Source of the DNA: Candidatus Nomurabacteria bacterium UBA5155
GTDB taxonomy: Bacteria > Patescibacteriota > Minisyncoccia > Phycocordibacterales > UBA9973
Reading direction: 5' to 3'
Length of the DNA stretch: 17,764 nucleotides
NCBI GenBank assembly: GCA_002413705.1
Contig: DHXN01000015.1
Span: forward strand, 74,499-92,262
Positions 12,755 to 17,764 of the stretch are shown here, in pieces. Position 1 is the stretch's first letter. The number at the start of each line of letters is the position of its first letter. The notes beneath the pieces are model-generated. The model searched no databases and was not told where the DNA came from. It was given only the letters and a program-made list of their open reading frames with translations. Position numbers and translations under genes: made by a program.

Positions 12755-14548
12755 ATGGAGCTCAAAAACATTAGAAATTTCAGCATTATTGCGCATATTG
12801 ACCACGGAAAGTCGACACTGGCAGATCGTATGCTTGAAGTTACCGGCACAATTGAAGCTCGTAAAATGCGCGACCAAGTGCTTGATAGTATGGAGCTTGA
12901 GCGCGAGCGTGGCATCACCATCAAAATGCAGCCGGTGCGTATGCAATACAAACATGCTGGCACAGAATATATGCTCAATCTGATTGATACCCCCGGACAC
13001 ATCGACTTCTCATATGAAGTATCGCGTGCCCTAAAAGCCGTCGAAGGATCACTGCTGCTTGTGGACTCAACACAAGGCGTGCAAGCGCAAACACTGACGA
13101 CACTTGCCATGGCACGCGAGTCCGGACTGGTGATCATTCCATGTCTGACGAAAGTCGACTCACCGCTGTCACGCATCGAAGAAACAACAATAGAAATTTG
13201 CAATCTGATTGGTTGTGGCGTTGAGGATGTCTTGAAAGTATCGGGCAAAACAGGGGAGGGGGTGAAAGAACTTTTGACGGCAATCATTGAACGCATTCCG
13301 GCACCGAAAGCGGAAGAAATAAACACTCAGACGCAAGCACTGGTGTTTGATTTCAGCTATTCCAACCACAAAGGCGTGATTGTCTTTGTGCGCATGTTTG
13401 GCGGGCGTATTGCCAAGGGCGACACACTGTCGTTCTCTGCCAGCAAGCAGCAATTTCAAGCATTGGAAGTAGGTATTTTTGCGCCTGAAGCCACGGCACA
13501 AGATGCACTGGAGGCGGGCACGATTGGCTATATTGTGACCGGTATCAAACAACCCGGCATTGCATCTGTCGGTGACACCATCGTCTCACAAAAAAATCCG
13601 GCCGAACCGTTGCCAGGGTACAGTCAGCCACGTCCGGTCGTTTGGGCATCCATTTACCCGGAAAGCCAGGATGACTTTGATGAGCTGCGCATGGCACTCG
13701 GTCGTCTGCGACTGTCCGACTCGGCGTTTACATTTGAAGAAGAAGTGTCAGGTTCACTTGGACGCGGCTATCGTTGTGGTTTCTTGGGTATGCTGCATCT
13801 GGAGATCATCACCGAGCGTCTGCGTCGAGAATTTAATTTGGAACTGATCGTGACCATGCCGTCGATCACCTATGAAGTCGAGACGCGCCAGCATCAACGC
13901 GTGATCGTCTATTCGCCGCACCTTTTTCCCGATGATGGAACTCTTGTAAAAGTATTTGAACCATGGGTGACTATATCTATCATTACGCCAGAAAAATATG
14001 TCAGCACATTGATGCCATTTATGTATGATCATGAAGCCACCGTTCAAGACATTGAACAATTTGGCGATGATCGCGTGAAGATTGGTGCCACCATGCCATT
14101 GCGCGAATTGATGCGAGGATTTTTTGACGGATTGAAGAGTATCACTTCTGGCTATGGATCAATCGCATACAAGGAAGGAGAATTGAAAGAAGCCGATGTC
14201 GTACGCATGGATCTAATCATTGGTGATGAGCCGCAACCGGCATTCACTCGTATTGTCTCTCGTCGTCGAGTATTGGAAGAAGGCGAAGAATTTGTCGAAC
14301 GTCTAGAAAAACTGATGCCGCGCCAGCAAGTGGAAATGAAAATTCAAGCCAAAGCCCTTGGTCGCATCATTTCATCTCGCACTATGAAAGCCTTTCGCAA
14401 AGATGTCACCCAGCACATGTACGGCGGTGACTATTCTCGAAAGTTAAAACTCTTAGGCAAGCAAAAGAAGGGCAAAAAGAAAATGCGGGAGAACGCAAGC
14501 GTCAACATCCCGCACGATGTCTTTATCAAGGTGATGAAGCAGGAATAA
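12755..14548 (+). CDS. lepA: Elongation factor 4 (LepA) GTPase
   Basis: EF4 is a ribosome-associated translational GTPase, paralogous to EF-G. The 597-residue length matches the family (about 600). The GTPase motifs in order: G1 AHIDHGKST (residues 13-21), G2 in RERGITI, G3 DTPGH (78-82), G4 TKVD (122-125) and G5 SGK (153-155). G4 is normally NKID and G5 SAK, so both base-recognition motifs differ slightly. Domain III/V and the LepA-specific C-terminal domain are complete, with GRGYRCGFLGMLH, the VTMPSITYEV stretch and the terminal YGGDYSRKLKLLGKQKKGKKKMR segment. ATG 12755 is chosen because homologues begin at ELKNIRNFSIIAHIDHG and a promoter lies just upstream; the 99 extra codons before it are the antisense image of the heptad repeats. 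Confidence 0.97.
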   Translation: MELKNIRNFSIIAHIDHGKSTLADRMLEVTGTIEARKMRDQVLDSMELERERGITIKMQPVRMQYKHAGTEYMLNLIDTPGHIDFSYEVSRALKAVEGSLLLVDSTQGVQAQTLTTLAMARESGLVIIPCLTKVDSPLSRIEETTIEICNLIGCGVEDVLKVSGKTGEGVKELLTAIIERIPAPKAEEINTQTQALVFDFSYSNHKGVIVFVRMFGGRIAKGDTLSFSASKQQFQALEVGIFAPEATAQDALEAGTIGYIVTGIKQPGIASVGDTIVSQKNPAEPLPGYSQPRPVVWASIYPESQDDFDELRMALGRLRLSDSAFTFEEEVSGSLGRGYRCGFLGMLHLEIITERLRREFNLELIVTMPSITYEVETRQHQRVIVYSPHLFPDDGTLVKVFEPWVTISIITPEKYVSTLMPFMYDHEATVQDIEQFGDDRVKIGATMPLRELMRGFFDGLKSITSGYGSIAYKEGELKEADVVRMDLIIGDEPQPAFTRIVSRRRVLEEGEEFVERLEKLMPRQQVEMKIQAKALGRIISSRTMKAFRKDVTQHMYGGDYSRKLKLLGKQKKGKKKMRENASVNIPHDVFIKVMKQE

Positions 14549-14567
14549 TTTCTGTAAAGAAATTATT
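14544..14567. terminator. AT-rich hairpin at the lepA end, weak terminator candidate
   Basis: A perfect 9-bp inverted repeat AATAATTTC / GAAATTATT with a 6-nt loop. It includes the lepA stop codon. No T-run follows on either strand, and the stem is AT-rich, so efficient termination is uncertain; it may instead protect the mRNA 3' end. Confidence 0.4.
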
Positions 14568-14571
14568 CGCT

Positions 14572-14655
14572 CTACCGAGTGAACAAAGGGAGCACTGTAA
14601 ACAACAGCATTCCCGCGATCATGATGATGGAAAAGACTTTCCATGCCACATCCAC
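14572..14655 (-). CDS. Possible single-helix membrane microprotein (27 aa)
   Basis: A short - strand frame with a GTG start reads approximately M/V-DVAWKVFSIIMIAGMLLF and ends TVLPLFTR, that is, one hydrophobic helix of about 18 residues with a Lys before it and an Arg after it. It fills most of the 153-bp gap between lepA and the FtsB-like gene, where nothing else is coded. Support is limited to this clean hydrophobic pattern and to a purine-rich GGTGG near the start. It is convergent with lepA, and the AT-rich hairpin lies just past its stop. It could be chance; no function is proposed. Confidence 0.3.
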   Translation of the reverse strand: MDVAWKVFSIIMIAGMLLFTVLPLFTR

Positions 14656-14663
14656 CTTTTTTC

Positions 14664-14672
14664 TGTTATGAT
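14664..14672 (+). promoter_or_regulatory. Extended -10 candidate upstream of the FtsB-like gene
   Basis: TGtTATGAT is a good extended -10, but it ends 29 nt before ATG 14702, which would leave a leader of about 22 nt. A second candidate, TATGCT at 14688-14693, ends 8 nt before the ATG and fits the spacing of the other genes better but has no TG. Confidence 0.45.
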
Positions 14673-14676
14673 TGAA

Positions 14677-14694
14677 TAGCATAAAGCTATGCTA
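14677..14694. repeat. Inverted repeat overlapping the FtsB-like gene promoter
   Basis: TAGCATA and TATGCTA flank a 4-nt spacer AAGC: a perfect 7-bp inverted repeat. It lies between the two candidate -10 boxes and the start codon, where it could be an operator or a small 5' hairpin. A chance palindrome is possible. Confidence 0.35.
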
Positions 14695-14701
14695 CCACGC
14701 T

Positions 14702-15103
14702 ATGGTAAAAAAGCAATTTCCACATTCAGTTTCATATCGCATATCTCCCAAGCGCATTTTGGGCACCGTTATCGCATTGGTATTGTTTTTTCTATTGCTG
14801 ACATCAGTGATCGGACTGGCGCAGAAATATTTTGCCATTCGCACGCGTAGTAAAGAATTGGCGGCACAGCAAGTTACTCTGAAAGCCAAGCAAACCGACC
14901 TGGCAAATACCAATGCATATCTCGCTACACCCGAAGGCACCGAGCAATCATTGCGCGAACGCTACGACTATGTGAAGCCGGGAGAAGAAATGATCGTGGT
15001 TACTCCCGATACCAATACACTGCCAGCAGCACCAACAGGTGTGGCACATTGGTGGGATGAGCTGCTACGGGGCTTGGGAATCCGCAAAGATTCGCAGTCA
15101 TAG
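14702..15103 (+). CDS. FtsB/DivIC-family septum formation protein
   Basis: FtsB/DivIC proteins are single-pass divisome components that link FtsL and FtsQ outside the membrane. The 133-residue protein has a basic cytoplasmic N-terminus, one membrane helix (about residues 20-42, ILGTVIALVLFFLLLTSVIG), a coiled-coil stretch (about 48-75, with RSKELAAQQVTLKAKQTDL), then TPEGTEQSLRERYDYVKPGEE and IVVTPD, the conserved ending of this family, followed by a Pro/Ala linker and a Trp-containing tail. FtsB and DivIC cannot be told apart here. ATG 14702 is chosen because it gives a normal short cytoplasmic tail; the TTG at 14672 would sit in the promoter. The glutaredoxin gene follows at 32 nt with its own promoter-like element. 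Confidence 0.85.
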   Translation: MVKKQFPHSVSYRISPKRILGTVIALVLFFLLLTSVIGLAQKYFAIRTRSKELAAQQVTLKAKQTDLANTNAYLATPEGTEQSLRERYDYVKPGEEMIVVTPDTNTLPAAPTGVAHWWDELLRGLGIRKDSQS

Positions 15104-15118
15104 CAGGCTTGACCAGTG

Positions 15119-15127
15119 TGATACAAT
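15119..15127 (+). promoter_or_regulatory. Extended -10 promoter of the glutaredoxin-tRNA-Arg unit
   Basis: TGaTACAAT ends 8 nt before ATG 15136. No -35 at normal spacing. It probably drives the glutaredoxin gene, tRNA-Arg and the following ORF together, as no separate promoter is seen for the latter two. Confidence 0.6.
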
Positions 15128-15135
15128 ATAGAGAT

Positions 15136-15369
15136 ATGAAAGAAGTAAAAATTTACAGTACAAGTACTTGTCACTATTGCGAAATGGCAAAGGAATATTT
15201 CAAGGCCAATAACGTGCCATATATTGAATACAATGTTGGCACTGACGCAGAAAAACGCCAGGAAATGATCAATATGACACACCAGCTCGGTGTGCCGGTG
15301 ATCGTAGTGGGCGACACCGCCATAGTAGGTTTCCAAGAAAGCAAAGTGGCGGAACTCTTGGCTGCATAG
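15136..15369 (+). CDS. Glutaredoxin/NrdH-like thiol oxidoreductase
   Basis: A 77-residue thioredoxin-fold protein that exchanges disulfides. The N-terminus reads KEVKIYSTSTCHYCEMAK: a beta strand followed by the redox motif CHYC (residues 12-15). GVPVIVVGD with the cis-proline (about 54-62) and a final VGFQESKVAELL helix complete the fold. Length is that of NrdH-type redoxins or short glutaredoxins; the CHYC dipeptide and the absence of a clear glutathione-binding TGG turn (it has VGF) leave the reductant open. ATG 15136 is chosen from the promoter and from family length; the frame open from 15109 adds nine residues that would overlap the promoter. tRNA-Arg starts 6 nt after the stop. Confidence 0.9.
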   Translation: MKEVKIYSTSTCHYCEMAKEYFKANNVPYIEYNVGTDAEKRQEMINMTHQLGVPVIVVGDTAIVGFQESKVAELLAA

Positions 15370-15375
15370 CAGCAG

Positions 15376-15447
15376 GCTCTTGTAGTTAAACGGATATAAC
15401 TGCTCCGTCCTAAGGAGTAATTGTTGGTTCAATTCCGACCAAGAGCA
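15376..15447 (+). tRNA. tRNA-Arg (anticodon CCT)
   Basis: A full cloverleaf can be drawn: acceptor GCTCTTG/CAAGAGC (7 bp), D stem GTTA/TAAC with GG in the loop, anticodon stem GCTCC/GGAGT with loop GTCCTAA giving anticodon CCT (reads AGG), variable loop AATT, T stem GTTGG/CCGAC with one T-G pair and loop TTCAATT, discriminator A. The CCA end is not encoded. G at position 32 is unusual. It sits in what looks like one transcript with the glutaredoxin gene 6 nt upstream and an ORF whose ATG is 1 nt downstream. Confidence 0.93.
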
Positions 15448-15448
15448 C

Positions 15449-15760
15449 ATGGATAATGAACTAAATGAACGACTTAATACTATTGAGAAAATGCTTAGCG
15501 ACAACAACGCAATGCTTATTAAGCTGCGAAAGTCACAAAAAAATGCCACACGTATGCGCGTCGTCTATTGGATACTGGTCATTATTTTGTGTGTAGGGTC
15601 AATTTACTTCGTTGCGCCGTATTTGGGGCAGCTGGGAGCCATTTATGGCATAGGCAGCACTAACAACCCAGCAAGTCCTGATAGCGGGACTTCTTCGACA
15701 AATACCACCCTGACCAAGCTTTTAAACCAATACGAGGCCAGTCAAAAAACGACACAATAG
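15449..15760 (+). CDS. Small coiled-coil and single-helix membrane protein
   Basis: A 103-residue protein with a charged N-terminal coiled coil (about residues 1-30, MDNELNERLNTIEKMLSDNN), a basic patch (KSQKNATRMR), one membrane helix (about 38-58) and a Ser/Thr/Asn/Pro-rich tail ending in a short amphipathic helix. The basic patch next to the helix predicts that the coiled coil is cytoplasmic and the tail is outside. I recall similar short proteins from Parcubacteria, of unknown function. Its ATG lies one base after the discriminator of tRNA-Arg, with no promoter or ribosome-binding site of its own, so the message must come from processing of the tRNA transcript. A tRNA-Phe promoter starts right after its stop. 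Confidence 0.8.
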   Translation: MDNELNERLNTIEKMLSDNNAMLIKLRKSQKNATRMRVVYWILVIILCVGSIYFVAPYLGQLGAIYGIGSTNNPASPDSGTSSTNTTLTKLLNQYEASQKTTQ

Positions 15761-15762
15761 GA

Positions 15763-15791
15763 TTGCTTTTGGGTCATTTTTGCGGTATAAA
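15763..15791 (+). promoter_or_regulatory. Promoter of tRNA-Phe
   Basis: TTGCTT (15763-15768), 17-nt spacer, TATAAA (15786-15791). The start site would be about 15798, leaving a leader of about 25 nt ahead of the tRNA. This is the only + strand promoter here with both boxes at classical spacing. Confidence 0.65.
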
Positions 15792-15822
15792 ATAGAAGCC
15801 AATCTGAAATAATTGATACATT

Positions 15823-15895
15823 GCTTGGATAGCTCAGTTGGTAGAGCGCTCCCCTGAAGAGGGAGATGTCACCAGTTCAAGTCTGGTTCCAAGCA
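15823..15895 (+). tRNA. tRNA-Phe (anticodon GAA)
   Basis: Acceptor GCTTGGA/TCCAAGC, D stem GCTC/GAGC with loop AGTTGGTA, anticodon stem CTCCC/GGGAG with loop CTGAAGA (anticodon GAA), T stem ACCAG/CTGGT with loop TTCAAGT, discriminator A. All stems pair perfectly. CCA is not encoded. A terminator follows at once. Confidence 0.97.
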
Positions 15896-15896
15896 C

Positions 15897-15931
15897 AAAA
15901 GAAAAAATCCCCAATGGGGATTTTTTCTTTT
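15897..15931. terminator. Perfect palindromic bidirectional terminator
   Basis: Two 16-bp arms, fully complementary, around the loop AAT (15913-15915). The inner part is CCCC/GGGG and the outer part an A-run/T-run, so it has a U-tract in either direction. It ends tRNA-Phe on the + strand and the valS-prsW-hsp20 operon on the - strand. Confidence 0.95.
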
Positions 15932-15934
15932 GAT

Positions 15935-16483
15935 TTATATAGACTTTATTTTGAGCGCCGCTTTGCGTCCCTTATCGAGTTTTGGCAGTTTGATCATCAG
16001 CAAGCCATGCCGTTCGATTGCTTCCGCATTATCAATCTCCACTTCAACAGGTAGATCAACCACGCGTTCAAATGATCCCCAATATAACTCTTGAACATGA
16101 TAGCTGTCTTGAGCGATAGCTTTGTTCTCTTCGCGCTTGCCGGAGATGGACACAACATCACGAGTGATATTGATCGAAAGGTGTTCTGGTAGCACACCAG
16201 CAATCAGCGTCTGAATGATGATTTCTTTTGGAGTTTCGTATACATCAACAGGCAGTTGGCCAACCTCTTCTTCAGGTTCTTGATGTCTGAGTGTCGGAAC
16301 CTCATCATCTTCTTGGTGATGCAAAAACGCATTGCTGATCGGAAGCTCTCTGTGGTGTTCTATCGGTACTGGAACAGGTATATGTTTTGCTTTTGGAGCT
16401 TCAATTTCCTCATCGATTTCTTCGTTATTTTCATTAAACCGAAGATTGCCGGCTAGTCGTTCAAAGAATGATCTTTTTTTCAT
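15935..16483 (-). CDS. Small heat shock protein (Hsp20/alpha-crystallin family)
   Basis: This family binds unfolding proteins without ATP. The 182-residue protein has an alpha-crystallin domain at about residues 75-180: GQLPVDVYETPKEIIIQTLIAG, a strand with VVSISGKRE, then YWGSFERVVDLPVEVE and the hallmark GLLMIKLPK. The N-terminal 70 residues are polar and unusual: an acidic patch (NNEEIDEEIE), a Pro/Val stretch and several His-His pairs, unlike the hydrophobic N-terminus of most family members. The start ATG overlaps the prsW stop by 4 bp (ATGA), which suggests translational coupling. It is the last gene of the - strand operon and ends at the shared terminator. A stress promoter of its own is not visible. 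Confidence 0.93.
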   Translation of the reverse strand: MKKRSFFERLAGNLRFNENNEEIDEEIEAPKAKHIPVPVPIEHHRELPISNAFLHHQEDDEVPTLRHQEPEEEVGQLPVDVYETPKEIIIQTLIAGVLPEHLSINITRDVVSISGKREENKAIAQDSYHVQELYWGSFERVVDLPVEVEIDNAEAIERHGLLMIKLPKLDKGRKAALKIKSI

Positions 16484-17175
16484 GATGATATAGGTGTTGT
16501 AATTCTTCGCAACTTTTCAAGAATTATGTGACTGATAATAGCGGCGATCCACAAGTATCCGTAGATCTGGATCAAACTTGCAGTATCATTCTTAAGTATA
16601 AAGAAGTTAAAGGTCGCATGCAAGAATATTGCACCGATAATACCGAATATAATTGCGCCGCTGCGCAAAGTTTTCGGAGAAATGCCGATCATAATGCCAA
16701 CGAAGCAGCTGGAAATAGTGTGCAGCAATGTCGAGCCAAAGAAGCGCAATCCGCCGGTCAATAAAATAGCAGTGGTGTTGTTAATGATACCCGGCTGGAA
16801 GACATAAAAAATATTTTCAACTGTAGCAAAGCCCAGTGCCACCACAATCATATAGATAGCCGGTTCGATTGATTCATCATCATACGCGCTTTTGTATGCC
16901 AGGAAATAAAAGACGGCGAATTTAACAATTTCTTCCACCGCTGCCCAAGCGATTACTTGCGAGTGTGGGTCAGTGAAAACACCTTTCAAACTTTGCTGTG
17001 TAAATGTTGCGACCAACACACTGGCGCCGCCAAGCAAAAAACACATCATCAGCAGTCCAAATGGTTCATTGTGATTTTTATCCACGTGTATCCAAAATAC
17101 CAACCACACAATGGAAGGAATAAATCCGACAGCGAGTGCCAGCAGCGGCGGAGCAGTGACTAGTGTTTCGGCCAT
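16480..17175 (-). CDS. PrsW-family intramembrane glutamic protease
   Basis: PrsW-type proteases cleave within or next to the membrane; in Bacillus PrsW acts on the anti-sigma factor RsiW. The 231-residue protein has about seven hydrophobic segments. Family motifs are present: AAVEEIVKF with the Glu pair at 81-82, TVENIFY (E120, N121), LLHTISS (H152) and LHATFNF (H186). All likely catalytic residues are therefore in place. ATG 17175 lies inside the end of valS (16-bp overlap) and the stop overlaps the hsp20 start by 4 bp, so the three genes are tightly packed. The substrate is unknown; no sigma or anti-sigma gene is in the window. The pairing with a chaperone suggests envelope or protein stress, which is inference. 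Confidence 0.9.
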   Translation of the reverse strand: MAETLVTAPPLLALAVGFIPSIVWLVFWIHVDKNHNEPFGLLMMCFLLGGASVLVATFTQQSLKGVFTDPHSQVIAWAAVEEIVKFAVFYFLAYKSAYDDESIEPAIYMIVVALGFATVENIFYVFQPGIINNTTAILLTGGLRFFGSTLLHTISSCFVGIMIGISPKTLRSGAIIFGIIGAIFLHATFNFFILKNDTASLIQIYGYLWIAAIISHIILEKLRRITTPISS

Positions 17176-17764
17176 GACTGTACCATTAGTAATTTCTTGT
17201 CATGCGTCGGTAGCACATCCCCAAGTAACTCCCACAGCGTTTCAGTCACGAACGGCATGAATGGATGAAGCACAGTGATACTTTCTGACAACAGTGTAAA
17301 CAAAAGTTTCTGTCGAGAAAGTTTGATAGCTGTGTCATCACTGGTAAGCAACGCTTTGCTATCTTCCAGAATGCCATTTGCAAAACGATCCCACATAAAA
17401 TGATAGATAGATTCTGCGGCGGTGTGCAGCTTGTACTCATCGATATCTTTGGTGATTGATGCGATCACTGTTTGCCACTCGATGATGATGGCTTCATCTG
17501 TAGTTGTGTATGAAGCAGTGGCAGACTCACTAGAATAATTTGAAAGCACATAGCGCGACACGTTCCATAACTTATTGGCAAAAAGTTTGTAGCCTTTGAT
17601 TTTATCTTCAGAAATTTTGCTGTCAGTTCCTGGTGTTGTGCCGACGATCAGTGCGATGCGTCCGGCATCAGTGCCGTATTTTGCGGCAATATCCAACGGA
17701 TCCATGGCATTGCCCAGAGACTTGGACATTTTCCTGCCCTGCGCATCACGAACAAGTCCGTGCA
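17160..17764 (-). CDS. valS: Valyl-tRNA synthetase, C-terminal part (5' end outside the window)
   Basis: The frame is open to the window edge, so about 201 C-terminal residues are seen. It begins HGLVRDAQGRKMSKSLGN, carrying the class I KMSKS loop in the form specific to ValRS, then AMDPLDIAAKYGTDAGRIAL and the anticodon-binding helical domain with KLFANKLWNVSRYVL and LLFTLLSESITVLHPFMPFVTETLWELL. It ends at LLMVQSWPKH. Most ValRS continue here with a C-terminal coiled-coil arm of about 60 residues that contacts tRNA; this one stops before it, with a TAG inside the prsW start region. First gene of the visible valS-prsW-hsp20 operon. Confidence 0.95.
   Translation of the reverse strand, partial: HGLVRDAQGRKMSKSLGNAMDPLDIAAKYGTDAGRIALIVGTTPGTDSKISEDKIKGYKLFANKLWNVSRYVLSNYSSESATASYTTTDEAIIIEWQTVIASITKDIDEYKLHTAAESIYHFMWDRFANGILEDSKALLTSDDTAIKLSRQKLLFTLLSESITVLHPFMPFVTETLWELLGDVLPTHDKKLLMVQSWPKH

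Noticed and set aside
12745..13326. 193-codon - strand open frame opposite lepA
   Set aside because: Ser/Arg-rich translation with no domain; mirrors conserved lepA codons.
15109..15135. Longer glutaredoxin start
   Set aside because: The added residues overlap the TGaTACAAT promoter and are absent from normal glutaredoxin length.
14968..15549. 193-codon - strand open frame across glutaredoxin and tRNA-Arg
   Set aside because: It runs through a clear tRNA and two recognised genes; Phe/Ser/Leu-rich shadow.
1..17764. Mobile element, prophage, toxin-antitoxin or defence system
   Set aside because: No transposase, integrase, terminal repeats, restriction, Cas or toxin-antitoxin motifs were seen in any frame; all large genes are housekeeping or envelope genes.

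Overview
The window looks like a piece of a Candidate Phyla Radiation (Patescibacteria) genome, most likely a Parcubacteria-type lineage. The evidence is the family signatures: a short UvrC, a Bacteroidetes-type LeuRS, an O-antigen-ligase-like/TPR membrane protein beside murJ, a prsW-hsp20 pair behind valS, and several small membrane or coiled-coil proteins that I recall from that group. TGA is a normal stop here (uvrC, prsW), which argues against the UGA=Gly code of Gracilibacteria/SR1. The two ends are cut inside uvrA and valS. Most of the window is ordinary housekeeping sequence.

Layout. On the + strand, positions 1-4683 hold uvrA (3' part), a polyprenyl diphosphate synthase, uvrC, a type IV pilin-like prepilin and a divergent ddl, ending at a strong bidirectional terminator. 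A small unknown - strand gene (4734-4982) faces that terminator and is divergent from a four-helix membrane protein (5054-5557). leuS, a large O-antigen-ligase-like/TPR membrane protein and murJ follow. murJ converges on a - strand coiled-coil gene built of 21-bp repeats. That gene is divergent from lepA. Then come an FtsB/DivIC-like protein, a glutaredoxin, tRNA-Arg(CCT), a small coiled-coil/membrane protein and tRNA-Phe(GAA). A perfect palindromic terminator separates these from the - strand operon valS-prsW-hsp20, whose genes overlap.

Functions. Nucleotide excision repair is represented by uvrA and uvrC. Envelope and division are represented by ddl, murJ, the FtsB-like protein, the ligase-like protein and the prenyl synthase. 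Translation is represented by leuS, valS, lepA and two tRNAs. Surface and stress functions are represented by the prepilin, hsp20, PrsW-type protease and glutaredoxin.

The most striking non-coding feature is promoter architecture. Seven ATG starts (six within 6-9 nt, uvrC at 11 nt) follow a TGnTAtamT-like extended -10 element, with no recognisable -35 box, and I see no Shine-Dalgarno sequence ahead of any gene. This predicts mostly leaderless mRNAs. One ORF begins a single base after the 3' end of tRNA-Arg, so tRNA processing would also leave a near-leaderless message. Second points of interest are active-site or cofactor changes: UvrC has lost all four cysteines of the Fe-S region while keeping its nuclease residues, and the Ddl has several changed active-site positions. 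I see no CRISPR array, transposon, phage gene or obvious defence system.
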